DNA of 64,000 nucleotides. Source: Xenoacremonium recifei (Eukaryota > Ascomycota > Sordariomycetes > Hypocreales > Nectriaceae). The notes beneath the pieces are model-generated. The model had not been told where the DNA came from. It saw only the letters and a list, made by a program, of their open reading frames with translations, and searched no databases. Positions 33,749-45,372 of the stretch are shown piece by piece; position 1 is the first letter of the stretch; every line of letters starts with the position of its first letter. Where the stretch lies: positions 558,001-622,000 of the forward strand of contig WOFQ01000013.1 in assembly GCA_012184525.1 (NCBI GenBank). The letters are read 5' to 3'. Made by a program: the position numbers and the translations under genes.

Positions 33749-35583
33749 TTACCAGTCGAACTTTTCGTAATGAATCTCGATAGTGGGAACTTCCGTAAGT
33801 TTCATGCTCCCGACTGTGGCCGCAACCGCGTCTATCAAGGATGTCGGACCACAGGCAGCAATCAAGACGCGCGATGTCTTGTTGAGATTTTGCATTGCCT
33901 CGAGGATGATGCTCTCGGGTATCATCTTTTCATATGCAATTTGCTCAATCTCAACAGCATCTGACGAGTCGTCAGTTGAGTTTCCGGAAATATTGTTGTC
34001 CTCAAGGTCGTTCATATTGTTGTTCTCCCCCGTGGCGACAACGCTGGAGTTTATGTTTTGGGACTTCTCGCCGATGTTCAAAGTGCGAGATGAAGGCGAT
34101 TCTTGCTCGGTGACGTGCAGCTTTACTGCAATGTGAGATGAGTAGCTTCTCAGGCTGGACAGGTGCTCTTTGAACCAGCTAAGATGGTCTATTAAAACAG
34201 GAGGTCAGCGTACATCTTCTGCGTTTGAGAAGACTACATACTCGTCTTTTTGACAGCCCAGATGAAACTCATGGACTGTGATATATCGGTGTCTCGACTT
34301 TGTAGGTGCTTGACAAAGTTCGCAGCCAACGCAAAGGTGAAAGTCGCTCCGCTACCACCAGCAATAAGAATCAACTTATCGTAATGTGATAGATCAGGAT
34401 GCGAGCCATACGGGCCGTCCACCGACGCCAACACGCGATGTCCTGGTTTTGACTTGGCAAACTCCGACGCAGCTTTAGTAAACCCATTATGGGTCTTCAT
34501 TACCAACTCTAGACCTGAAGGCGAGTTGGAAACGATGGTAAAGGGATGCGTCTGAAACATGCGGATCGCCGGGACCCAAACAAAGCAGTGCGAGCCTGGT
34601 GTAGCACCTGGCAACTGTTTCTTGAGCGTCAACCTGGTTCCACCGTCAGGAAGCGACTGGATAGAGGCCGTGTTGTTGACCATGTTGTAGAGAAGTCTTA
34701 GTCCTCGGACAATTCGATCCGCGACCCATATGCATGCAATGAAGATGACAAGTATAGGCACCTTCTTTGCCCAATCGGGTCTGTGCAAACCAACGAGAAT
34801 GAGCGTCAGAACAAATGCAACGATGTGCATTACATAGAACAACTCGTAGTTGAGATGGCGATACATGCCCATCAACAGAATCAGCATGATAATGCCAGCC
34901 ACAATCCCTTCTCGGTTTCCCACTTCAATCAGCGTGGCCCACTCGTGCTTTTGACCACCGAAGTAGATCATGTAGAAGATTGCGTGAAGGAGAAGTTGAA
35001 ACAGGGAGGTATATGCCACGAGTCGATGAAAGACGTTCAGGTAGTTGTATGGTGCGGAGATCAGAAAGGCTAATGGGGTATTCTTAAGACTTAGGAGAAC
35101 ACACAAAGCCATGTTAGAGAGTGCCATCCTAACAAATTGTTAGCATTTGGAAGTACCCAACAACAAAGTTGTGGACATACCAGCCGAACCGAGAGGCCAA
35201 GTAATTGGTAGCATAATTCACAATTGACGTAAAGCAAAGTATGAGGTTGACGGCAAAGAACACGGTCATCAATAGAGCGTGACCAAGTGATGGCAGGCAG
35301 GGAATCTTTCTGGAAAGGAAGACCTCCAATCTTTTTGAGAATAACCTAGAAGGTGTCATGAGACGTGAACGACAGGACGTGTTCGGTATTCTTACAGCAA
35401 ACTGCGAGAGACAGTAGCAGGATATTTCTTAGATGACCGACGATGGGCATATCTGTGAATGGCACGATTTACCCAGTGACCGATGATTAGGATAGCAAGT
35501 ATTCCGCACAGAGAGGCAGCGTACAGCTTCAACGCCCTCTCATTCTTCAGCTGCTTCTGGCTCGCTGCCCGTGGATAAATCAT
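33749..35583 (-). CDS. ferric/cupric reductase transmembrane protein (FRE family)
   Basis: Exons 35583-35396, 35345-35181, 35128-34242 and 34188-33749, all in phase, 559 residues. The start is the ATG at 35583; the frame extends to a GTG but that is not a start. The heme-coordinating histidine pairs of the ferric-reductase domain are visible in FHRLVAYTSLFQLLLHAIFY and YRHLNYELFYVMHIVAFVLT. The FAD motif is THPFTIVS, and the NADPH motifs are GGSGATFTFALAA and the C-terminal AACGP. It ends EIHYEKFDW, as in the family. It reduces extracellular Fe3+ or Cu2+ at the plasma membrane with cytosolic NADPH. A polar, Asn/Asp-rich insertion sits between the FAD/NADPH regions. Two ATCAGATAA sites upstream suggest iron-dependent control. 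Confidence 0.93.
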
Positions 35584-35941
35584 GGTAGAGAGAGGCTGTA
35601 TCAATCGCGGTATACAACTGCAGTACTTTGACAAAGTCACGCAGAAGAGGGGGGAGTCGGAAAACGGAATGTTTGAAGCAGATGAATTGACTTGCGAGAA
35701 AGCTAAAGACAGTCCTCCGAAAATCCCATGGGGCCTTCCTTGAAATAGGTCTTTCCTATGGCGAGCGGCAGTGGATCATGGACAACAACGGAAAACTCAA
35801 ACTCTCCAGTCAACGAACTCCTGTTTGGAATATCATGGTCTTAATCCACTCACTCTCCACCTAGAAGACTTGTGGACAGCCGTGATGTTTCCTCCCACGA
35901 GTGTTCCTGTAACGGGACCCTTGACTAGACTCAAGCAGAAG

Positions 35942-35950
35942 ATCAGATAA
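35942..35950 (+). promoter_or_regulatory. iron-GATA factor (SreA/Urbs1-type) consensus site
   Basis: ATCAGATAA is a perfect match to ATCWGATAA, the site bound by fungal iron-responsive GATA repressors. It sits about 360 bp upstream of the ferric reductase start. Function is inferred. Confidence 0.5.
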
Positions 35951-36138
35951 CACTCCAAGTTACGTAAATCCTTTCTGGATCCGTTCAAAGCCCCTCTCCG
36001 GTATCGACTGTGCCTCCATTCTCGATGGCTTTGATGGAGGTGATTGAGGGGCTCTGGTGGACGAATTTTCGTGGATCGGCCGCCAAGTGGTTGGGACCTA
36101 GGATAGACTTAAATAGGATGCATGCACTTGAACAAGGA

Positions 36139-36147
36139 TTATCTGAT
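36139..36147 (-). promoter_or_regulatory. second iron-GATA consensus site
   Basis: TTATCTGAT on the plus strand is ATCAGATAA on the minus strand, the strand of the ferric reductase. It lies about 200 bp beyond the first site, and a further GATAA follows within 10 bp. Together they make a plausible paired operator. Confidence 0.5.
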
Positions 36148-37598
36148 TGATAAACATTTGTGGATTAGTGGTCGGCCGCCGAGTGACAATACACACGCCA
36201 AGGTATGGGGACGAAACTAGTATACGGGGCGACCTCGGATTCCGGCATGGAGCCATGATACGAGAGCAGAAGGCTAGCCTGTACGTATACAAGCTTGATA
36301 TTTATATGTAGCTAACGAAGCGGAATCCGGTTTACGCCGAGGTCAAGATCCAGTCTGCCGTAGTATCGCACTGCAAAGGACGATGGGCGGTTTGTCGTGG
36401 GCCTCGACCAAGCCGGATGTCCTTTAGCTGCCGGTATGTGAGCGAACGCGAGCCGTGGGGTCTTATTATTGCATTGCAAGCGTCCTCCATTGAGTGGACT
36501 AATGTGGGTAGTGTCGGGGAGAAAGAATTGCAGTAAGCATAGCAAGATCAAACAATGCAAATTCAATGGGCAAGGGAAAAGGTGAAGGACATGGAAGCAG
36601 TGAAAATTGACGCGGCAGTCTGCGCTACTAAATCGGGAATAATGTCACGAGATTTAGAGCCTTAAGCCCTCGAAAGCTTATCCGCCTAGGCGGAACCAAA
36701 GACAACCAATGGGGGCTTGTCTCTGATAGATTCTAAGTGCACCGCCCTCTCAAGGGGGCTCGGACATTACCCCCTTATCCTCGGATTTCCTTCCCAGTCT
36801 CTCAACATCACATCGAAATGACCAGGATCCCTGTCTCGCAAGCAGGTAAGGTTGAATAGAAGCTTTTCTGGTTGGACTGGACACTTGAACGCGTGGACGG
36901 GATGACGTGGTGTTGGCTTCGCCACGATGCTTGACGGTAGGTTTGTGCGAGTGGCTGGGTGCACTTTCGATGGTCTAAGGAGGACACAGAAGGATATCAC
37001 AACGAGATATCTAATTATGCATTCTCGCGGAAGAACTAATGAATGTTGCCATGAGGAAAAGATTTCTAGAAGGCCATACCGCAGCTGAAGCTCCCTACAC
37101 GTGGTCAACGTCCCAAGCAGCCTCTGCCGCGCCCCCACCGTCCAGGACCCTCCTCGGCACATTTTTCATCTTGAAACGGTTCCGTGAGGTCAAGAAGCAC
37201 TAGGTCTTCACCAAATCGTCCTCGAGCGTGGATCTGAACAAGTTTGGCTGAACGTCCGATGCGAGGTCGTCGAGAAAAACCTACGACGGTCGTCGAACCG
37301 GCATAGCTGCCGATAGCGTCCCGCCTACTTTAGTCACTGATCTTCATAGACTAGGCAAAGTAGGGGGAGGCGCAGGCATAATGCCGAGCAGGGCTCGGAT
37401 TTAGAGCTGCCATGACACTACACCATGCCATGTCATTCTCAATCATGTCCTGGACGCGTATCATGTTGTGTTTGTTTTTCAACTTAGGTCTTCTTTTCAA
37501 AGTAGGACATCCCTTTTGCCCTGTACTGTACCATCACCTGTTTCTTTGTATCATTCGTTATCCTTTAAGCGTCAGTGTTATCCTTCCGGTCAGTTGAC

Positions 37599-38738
37599 AT
37601 GGCCTCGATCCTGCTCATCACGTCGTACATCTTCGACTGGGTTGTTCTGATTGTTTTCGCCGTTGTTGGCTTCATTATCGGAAACCTGACACCCAACAAA
37701 CGACCCTTCAGTCTCGACGATCCCGATATCAGCTTCCCCTACAAAGGCTATGACACGGTTTCCCTTGGCGTCTTGATGATAGTCTCCATTGTGGTCCCTG
37801 CCGTCATCATCTTCTTTGTGGCACTCCTATTTGTCCCCGGCCCATCCACCGCTACAAACAGTCTGTCAAGATCACAGACTTGGCGACGCAAGCTCTGGGA
37901 ATGGCACGCCGGCTGGCTTGGGTTGGCCATGTCGCTAATCCTAACTTGGTTCTTTGTTAGTGGCATGAAGAATCTCTTCGGCAAACCAAGACCCAACCTC
38001 CTCAACCGATGCCAGCCCGACTATACAAGCGTGCAGCAGTTTGTGGTTGGCAACCCGAACGACACCACGACACTCGGACGACTAGTATCGGCGGCTATCT
38101 GCCAGAATACAGACAAGGGCACCATGGACGAGGGTTTCCGCAGCTTCCCCTCAGGCCACTCGGCCATTTCTGCAGCTGGACTTGTTTACCTGTCCCTATT
38201 CCTTATTGCCAAGCTACGGGCGGTTCCGCCTTGGCTCCCCGCCAGCATCAATTTCAAAGTTGCTAGCTTACCTGCTCGCCTTGGCACAGTTCAATCGCCT
38301 GCTGATGCCGGCGGGGCGAATCCAGTCAATCGCCAACAGTACCAGAAGCTGTCCAGTAGCGAGAATGTTGACCATGCTATTCGAGAGCAAGGAGCTGGTG
38401 CTCCAGTCTATCTGCTAGTCATCTCGTTGATACCGTTCGCCACAGCCGTCTTCATCTCGTCTTCGCGCTGGTTCGACTACCAACACCACGGCTTCGATAT
38501 CCTCTTCGGCTTCTTCATCGGTACCGTTTCGTCGTTCGTTGCGTTCCGACATTATAATCTTCCCCTGAGTCGGGGAGCTGGATGGTCTTGGGGGCCTCGC
38601 GGCCCAGACAAGGCCTTTTGGACTGGGATTGGCAGTGATGGCTACTCAGCAAACACTCCTAGCGCCGGACGTCTGGGATCCGAAGCTCTACCACAGGGCT
38701 GGGAGCCGCGGGAGTCCTATGAGTTACAGACGGTGTGA
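37599..38738 (+). CDS. PAP2-type lipid phosphate phosphatase (DPP1/LPP1-like)
   Basis: An intronless frame of 379 residues from the ATG at 37599; eight codons further upstream only a GTG is found. All three PAP2 phosphatase signatures are present. Signature one is KxxxxxxRP (KNLFGKPRPN), signature two is PSGH (SFPSGHSAISAAGL), and signature three is SRxxxxxHxxxD (SRWFDYQHHGFD). About six transmembrane helices surround them. The enzyme would dephosphorylate diacylglycerol pyrophosphate, phosphatidate or related lipid phosphates in the vacuolar or Golgi membrane. The precise substrate is inferred from DPP1-like family membership. An insertion between motifs two and three (about residues 220-270) is polar and variable. 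The promoter is shared with the ferric reductase. Confidence 0.93.
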   Translation: MASILLITSYIFDWVVLIVFAVVGFIIGNLTPNKRPFSLDDPDISFPYKGYDTVSLGVLMIVSIVVPAVIIFFVALLFVPGPSTATNSLSRSQTWRRKLWEWHAGWLGLAMSLILTWFFVSGMKNLFGKPRPNLLNRCQPDYTSVQQFVVGNPNDTTTLGRLVSAAICQNTDKGTMDEGFRSFPSGHSAISAAGLVYLSLFLIAKLRAVPPWLPASINFKVASLPARLGTVQSPADAGGANPVNRQQYQKLSSSENVDHAIREQGAGAPVYLLVISLIPFATAVFISSSRWFDYQHHGFDILFGFFIGTVSSFVAFRHYNLPLSRGAGWSWGPRGPDKAFWTGIGSDGYSANTPSAGRLGSEALPQGWEPRESYELQTV

Positions 38739-41700
38739 ACCTCCGTGATGCTAGCGTAATGCCGGGTGTGCGGCAAATGGGTTTCCTATATTGATTGGTA
38801 GGAAGGATCTCGGCCATTGAGGAATAAGCCAAAAACTCATAGATCAAAACTTGTAGGATAGGACCTAACAAAAAGCTGAAGAGACATGATATCTATAATA
38901 TAGTGCGATCCCCTCGGGATGAGGATTTGGATCGATCTTTCGAGGACCATCCCAGGTTTAGATGTATCTCAGTAGCATACGAAAGCCAGGGTCTTCAATA
39001 AACAAACACCCCTATTCTCTGCTAAACCCCTCCCTCCCAAGACAAGAAAGTCCGACAGCTCAGCAATGCAGCCTCGTAATGCCGAGTTCGAGATTGATAA
39101 AATTGACCCGTTACAGAACCCCCACTAAACCCCCACTCGAGCAAGGCAGAAAGTGATCATTCTTGATCTAAAGTCACCGGGACCATATTTCAACCACGAG
39201 GAATTCGCGTGCTTTAGCTTGATAGCATTACCCCCCTTGCAGAATTTTATCATGGCCACTTCTGATCTCAAAGGTGCTGATTCTAGATTGATAAGATTCC
39301 TTGCCGTAGGATTTCCTCTCCACCGAATGTCGCTCAGTTGCATACCAAATCACTCATTCGACAAACATCCTCCATGACACTCACAGATTCTGAGCAACAG
39401 GGCTCTATTTATGGTGTCTCAAAGAGATCAACATGTTCCTCTAGTCAGAAATCCGGTCAGTGAATGGAATTGTTGTGGACTGCAAGGATCCTCGCTCTCG
39501 CTGAAGTGCAACTGGCGCCTGCCGCAGCGTACTCCGTACAGACGACCATCGCGGCTCAACAAATCCACGCCGATAGCTCCGAAGCCATCCTCTACTGTTC
39601 CACAATCATGCATATATCATACTATGGTGGAGTTCAATGATACTCGATTAGACAAACACGACTAGTCCAACGGCCACTGAGTAGTGTTCCCCTCAATCAG
39701 CCCCTCTGCTTCTGCTCGACAACCCATTCAGCGGCCGGACGAATTTTCTCCTTAGAGTCATTAATCGCGGTTCAGTTCACTCCATCCATCTCGTATCACA
39801 TTGAGATTTTGTCTAGAGTCAAGATCCACCACATATACGCTCTACGTTCGTCTTTTGGTCTCCTTTGCTACCATTATTTTGTTAAGGCGAGCTTCCCTAG
39901 AGCCATTCCTCCCCTGAAAGACATTCGGTTATCCTCTTCTACTGATACAAAAGCATTTTCCAGGACCTTCACACCCGTTGCTACTGTGACGCTCGATGCC
40001 ACTGCCATAGTCATCCCGAACTTCAATAGCACGTTATTGAGAGCCAATACTGATAGCACTGTTCAGCGACCAAATACTGGTATCAATGGCTGTTTACCAA
40101 CAAATTTGCTTTATTGATGCAGACTTTGGTGATTGCGTCGTCATTGACTTCAGTCCCCGCTTGGCAATTGATCGTTCTCTTTCATTTTCGTGGTATTGAC
40201 GGAACCACGTTATTTATGGACGGCCTAACAGATATACATAAGTGCAACTACAACCTATTTTCTGTTATCTTGTGACCCTATCTTTAATTTAGATTCATAA
40301 TCCCTTATACAGTTCCATATCCCTTGTCTAATCAGAAGAAGAGTCATATACATCATGAAGGACTCTTTTAATTTATATAAGATAGCCTTCAACTTAACTT
40401 GGGGATCCCGAGCAGGTAGGGAAAGTACCCCGCGCGAATAGAATCGTGAATTTCCATCAGTCCAATTTTTCTCCAAGTCGGCCTTTGACCTATAGCCTCG
40501 TTTTTAATAATTTGACATGTGTAGGGATGGATAGGTCCATTACCCGGAACAACTAGTATTATTTTCACCACTTCCACTCCAATGCCGATCATCCTGATAG
40601 TGCTCGCCGGCTTGCTCGGTACCTGACATTGATGACTTTTCCTGAAGACGCTCCACCATCACTATTCAGAGTATTCCGGGGTTCAATGGAGGTCATGGGT
40701 TTTTTGATGGCTTCAGCTGAAATTGTCGTCCTTTATTTGTCGTTCAAAAGAGGCTGCCTGCATATCGTACTATATGGGCACGATAGTAACATTGAAACGT
40801 ATTTACGCCTACGGTACATGATATCTGCGGGCTATCCTCATTCTTTGGGGCTTCGTATCCCTGGTGGCCGCATCCCCGCGGTCAAGTTGCATATCAGCCA
40901 CAAGCGGGCGGTATTCCCCTCCGAGTCATCACATTCGACTGGCTCTGATCAAAGAGGATATTGCTTAGCTAGAAAGAAATGTTCTCTGAAGAGATTGAGA
41001 TTGTGAATGGCCTATTTGGCTTTTTTTTAACGTAGACAATGTAGGCTCCCCGACTCTAGGTAGCCATTTGGGCGTCCAAAACTCATTATGAAACAACGGC
41101 CAACGTATGCAGAGAATGAGGATTAACCCCAAACTCTAACCACCCCGGTAGCGAGTGGATTTTACTCTTTGTTGAGATTATCCTAGCTCTCTTCGGACCC
41201 CAAACCGTGTCTTCTACAAAAAAAATTAAAATAAATTAATGAATACATTTAAAACAACCCTCAAAGTCACTTTCTGTAACGATCTCACATCATCCCAACT
41301 TAAGTAATCCTTCAGGTCGAAGAGCTACTCGCTAGCATGGCGAATAGACATGTGATCTGGACGCTGGGTGGTTATTACGTCCGATAATACACAAGTACAA
41401 TGTGGTATCCAAGTTGTACTGATAGGTGGGTAGCATATTAGATCATTATGAGACGTGCAAAGCTGGTCCCCCTATGTATGTCATCGTCTCCTAGCTTCCT
41501 TATTTGTTCACCCCCTTGTCAGTGACCTTCTGAGCAATCTATGGTGATCATCGAGGCGATTTTGCCGCGGTGAGCTCGTATCGTCGCGACTCTGGGCGCT
41601 TGTTGCAGCTTTCGTCGAGACCGGATGCTTATATCAAACAGGATCTTGTATTGATGTCCAAAGAATTGGCAATACCGTGCTTTTAACAGCCACATTTTCG

Positions 41701-43135
41701 ATCTAACGGCCTAGGATCTATATTTGGGCTTACAAGGAGAAGTTAGAACCCACCACTAAGCGCACCTCTATCGAACGGTAGCGTTATCCCTTTCTGTCTA
41801 ACGCCCCCAGGGCTGTGGGGGTACGAGTCATTGCAATGAGTTACAGTGGAAAGCGCAGCTATTTGAGAGCTCCAAGCTTTTTTTCATTCTGAGCTATTAC
41901 GAAATACCGAGATGACGTTCTTCTGTGAAAAATTAGCTGGTAGAATTAGGCTTGGCCTACGGAGTAGTAGCCAACGAAACACTGCCGGCGACAGTGAACT
42001 ACCGTGTGGTGGTAACCTGCGGCTCGATGAGACCAACGATCTGCATTACTGGGTTCAACGGAAGATAAGCCGGCATACAACGTAGAACTTTTGACTAAGT
42101 CTACCCGTGTTTCGGTTGGTAAGGCAACAGGTTCAGTTTTAGGACATCTTCAAGAAGCACACCGTTTCAGAGTATAAGTGTGGATTTTCGCGACAAGGAG
42201 AAATACTCAAGTCGGTTGTCTGCTTTCTACTACAGCACTTACGATCTCCCATTCTTCCAGATCCCTCTCCGTTTTTTTGTTCTGTACTGCCGCATTGTTC
42301 GTTATGCAACTACGTCTATCTCGTCTCTCCACGTCTCATTTGGGACAATGAATAGCGATTTTCGCTTCTGCCGAGAGTCTTCTCTTTCTAAGCGATAACT
42401 AATCCAAGTCTGCCCAATCCCTGACCTTGACATCCAAGGGAAGGTCGTAATGTGCTCACCAAATGTGATGATGCTATGATCTAGTCTTCGAAAAAAGGCC
42501 CAAACTGGAATCTCCCCAAAACAAGGAATGTAGGAGACAACACAAGATGAGGATCCATTGCTTCAGATGTAGTAGGGGTCTGGACATGGCATTCTGATCG
42601 ACCGTTGCAAAAAAGGCATTTTGTCGAAACCGCCGAGGGGAGGAGGCTCCTCTTTGATTCCGGCTCTAGAACTAATTACCGACCGGTTCATCGCCTTCGC
42701 CATGCGGGGAGCAGTTCCGGACAAGGGAGCCCTGCTTGAGTAGGGGATCCTGGGGACTCCACACTCTCGTGAACGTTCTAGACACAGAGACGAGCCCTTC
42801 GACCGAGTCAGGGAGGTCAACTGCCGCGCACATCATTTCCCCGTTCAAGTAAGATGATGGTTACAATAAGCCAAATGCACCCGCTTGGCGGAAACAGCTT
42901 GGAGGCGTACGCTAGGGTTTGATGCAACTCAGCAGAGGGACCCATTGTGTCCTTTTTGAGGCCAAAGGGGCTGGAAGAAAAATATACTCTGTGTCGACTC
43001 TTCCATAATAGAACAAGAAGTCCAAGGACAACCTCTCTCCTCTGACCTAACACACGCAAATACTCGTCACGCTGTTTCTCATCTTCTTTCTTGTCTTCTC
43101 CTTTTCTGAAAGCGCAGACCTCTCCTGGGGCGAAA
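38739..43135. other. 4.4-kb gene-poor, AT-rich region
   Basis: No credible gene. Composition turns AT-rich around 40200-40420 and 41210-41270. Short frames on the minus strand at about 40255-40592 break into each other and might be a decayed coding fragment, but I could not assign them. No terminal repeats or transposase motifs were recognised. Confidence 0.5.
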
Positions 43136-44449
43136 ATGGCTGGTTTCCTTATCCCCAGCTATTATGTTTTAGTCGAGCCAAGTGTCAATGACCTTTTGAT
43201 CGCCAGTATCATTTGGGGGTTTACGCTCGCAACTGGTATGTTTGCAGGCAGCAAAGCCTTCAAGCAGACGCAGATGCAATGGCAACGTGCACGTCGGATT
43301 CATCCCTATATCCTCATGATATGGGCGGAATGGACTGTCTCGGTCGTTATCAGCGTCCTTGCATGGTGTTTCTTACGAGGATACATTGAACCAAGGTAAG
43401 AAACGACAACTCTACCATTTCTTGAGAGTTATCAAAGCTGACAAATTTTAGTTTCTGGATCTACTTCACTTTCCGTAGGATTGAATCTCGACCCGAATAT
43501 CAACGAGCCGCTTAACTGACCATCCCCAATAGTTTGTCTTTGGGTTGTCCAAATCCAGTGCATCTGCGGCATCATCATCAATCGAATATCTCTTCTGATG
43601 TATGATCGAAGCGATGCCACGAAGATCAGATGGGCGGCAGCCATTTTCATTGGGTTGATCAACATCAGCGTCTTCGTCATTTGGATTCCTGCGCAACTCC
43701 AGATCTCGGCAACATGGATGAACGTCGACAAGATTTACGACCGGATCGAAAAAGGACTCTTCCTAATTGTCGATGCTAGCCTACACCTTTACTTCATATA
43801 CTTGATTCGAGTCAAGCTTATCGCCAACGGCCTGGAAAAGTACACTCCGCTATTCCGATTTAACATCTCCATGGTTGCTATCTCCATGAGTCTCGACGTT
43901 CGTACTCGATTCAACAATGAAGAAGGTTGAACCGAAATTGCTTGCTAACACACTGCTAGGTTATCCTCATCGGAAGCATGTCCATTGGAAATGGTTTTAT
44001 GTAAGTTCTAGCCGTTCAGTTACGAATGTTTTGATCTAACATCTGCCCTTAGCTACGTTCAATTCCACCCTCTGGTATATATGCTCAAGCTGTACATCGA
44101 AATGAACATTTCGGCCCTTATTGTTCGGGTTGTTCGCGCTACTGGAGATCACAGCTCCTACCGCAACGAATATCAGCAAGGTACAGAGCTTCAGTCAAAG
44201 CCAATGGGCAATACTGCTGGAAATGGAGTCCCTTCGAATCCGGCCGATTTATTCGGCAACACCCACGAAACTCAGGTCGAATCAATGCAGGCGGGAACCC
44301 ACCCATCTTCTCAGGGCATCACGAAGATCGTACAGACACGAGTCACAGTCACGTCGCGCCACCGGAGCGAAGAGGATGAGGATGGAAGCTCACAGTCGTC
44401 GACACGTCAACTGAAACGCAATACCCATCACTATCAGGATTTCGCCTAA
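43136..44449 (+). CDS. seven-helix integral membrane protein of unknown function
   Basis: Exons 43136-43395, 43452-43474, 43533-43897, 43960-44000 and 44053-44449, all in phase, 361 residues. Exons two and four are very short (23 and 41 nt) but needed to maintain the membrane-segment pattern. The N-terminus, MAGFLIPSYYVLVEPSVNDL, leads into about seven hydrophobic helices. Helix 6 and its loop carry IYDRIEKGLFLIVDASLHLY and LIRVKLIANGLEKYTPLFRF, a conserved block of an uncharacterised fungal membrane-protein family. The C-terminal 110 residues are hydrophilic, Ser/Gln-rich and probably cytosolic. Neither a receptor nor a transporter role is shown. It lies about 0.9 kb upstream of the alcohol oxidase on the same strand. 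Confidence 0.85.
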
Positions 44450-45372
44450 TCCATTCCATAGATGCCAGAAGGTAGACCAAGAGACAACGCAGAACATCTA
44501 CCTCGTTTGCGAAAGAACTTGTGCACCATCCCATGCACTTCGGCTGAATTAACCCTGTAACCGTTGGCGCCAGACCGTTGACCCTAGCTGAGCCACCCAC
44601 ATTTGTCCCGAGTCAGTGAGCATTCAAAACCAGTTTAGGCCGTGAACCCCTGTTGTCTACTTACCGCCTTTCGTTGCCTAAATTCCGCCGCGCGTATTTT
44701 CAAATTCCGCTATTTTATGGGCAAAGAGCCTCTCGTGGAGTGTCAGTTTCCGTCAATTTCTTCACAACCCTTGGAATAAAATTATGAACTAATATTTAGA
44801 TTTAGACGGCATGCGCTAAAAGCAGGCGAGATATCTAGGCCGGTGACTCGAATCGTGTAGTGTGTGATCCTTGGTATACGTAGTCTTTTACGCGGGATCT
44901 GGGACGCCCCAAATTTACATAGAGGCATAATGTCTACGTAGATCTATGGCGCTATCTATGCATAATTCAAAACCACCATTACGTTGCGTTTCTTGTTGAT
45001 CCATCAGTCGAACTGCCGGTTCCTTGATCCTTGTTGGGCAAGGATGCATCCTTGTAAACTTTATCCGCTTGCTGTTGCAATAGTTGCGGGAACTTCAAAA
45101 TAGTCAAACGCGGTGCTTTTCGAAAACGGTCAAGATGCATCAAACTAACGTTTCCCAACAATGATAGAAATAGAAGGTGACCAGGTTATTCAGGGGCAGC
45201 TTCGTTGCCATGGCCTGGGCGTACGGACGACGGGAAAGAATGCCTGACGATAAATCATATAATAGTCGCGGGCCAAGGGCTTGCGACAATGAAAATCAAC
45301 CAACCAATAGACCCAATCACATTCAACCTCAATCTCACTTTCTAAACATCCTCGAGTCATCTTGCATTCACT
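44450..45372. other. intergenic, promoter side of the alcohol oxidase
   Basis: About 0.9 kb without a gene. CCAAT-type sequences lie at about 45302-45315, roughly 60 bp upstream of the alcohol oxidase start. Confidence 0.45.

Larger units (their letters stand above)
35584..37598. other. divergent promoter region, ferric reductase / PAP2 phosphatase
   Basis: About 2 kb between the two start codons, including the two iron-GATA sites. Nearer 37598 is a CT/T-rich leader for the PAP2 gene. An overlapping minus-strand frame at 36767-37162 has no recognisable similarity. Confidence 0.5.

Noticed and set aside
40255..40592. Minus-strand fragments considered as transposase or retroelement remnants
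   Set aside because: No catalytic motif, terminal repeat or target-site duplication was recognised, so no mobile element is claimed.
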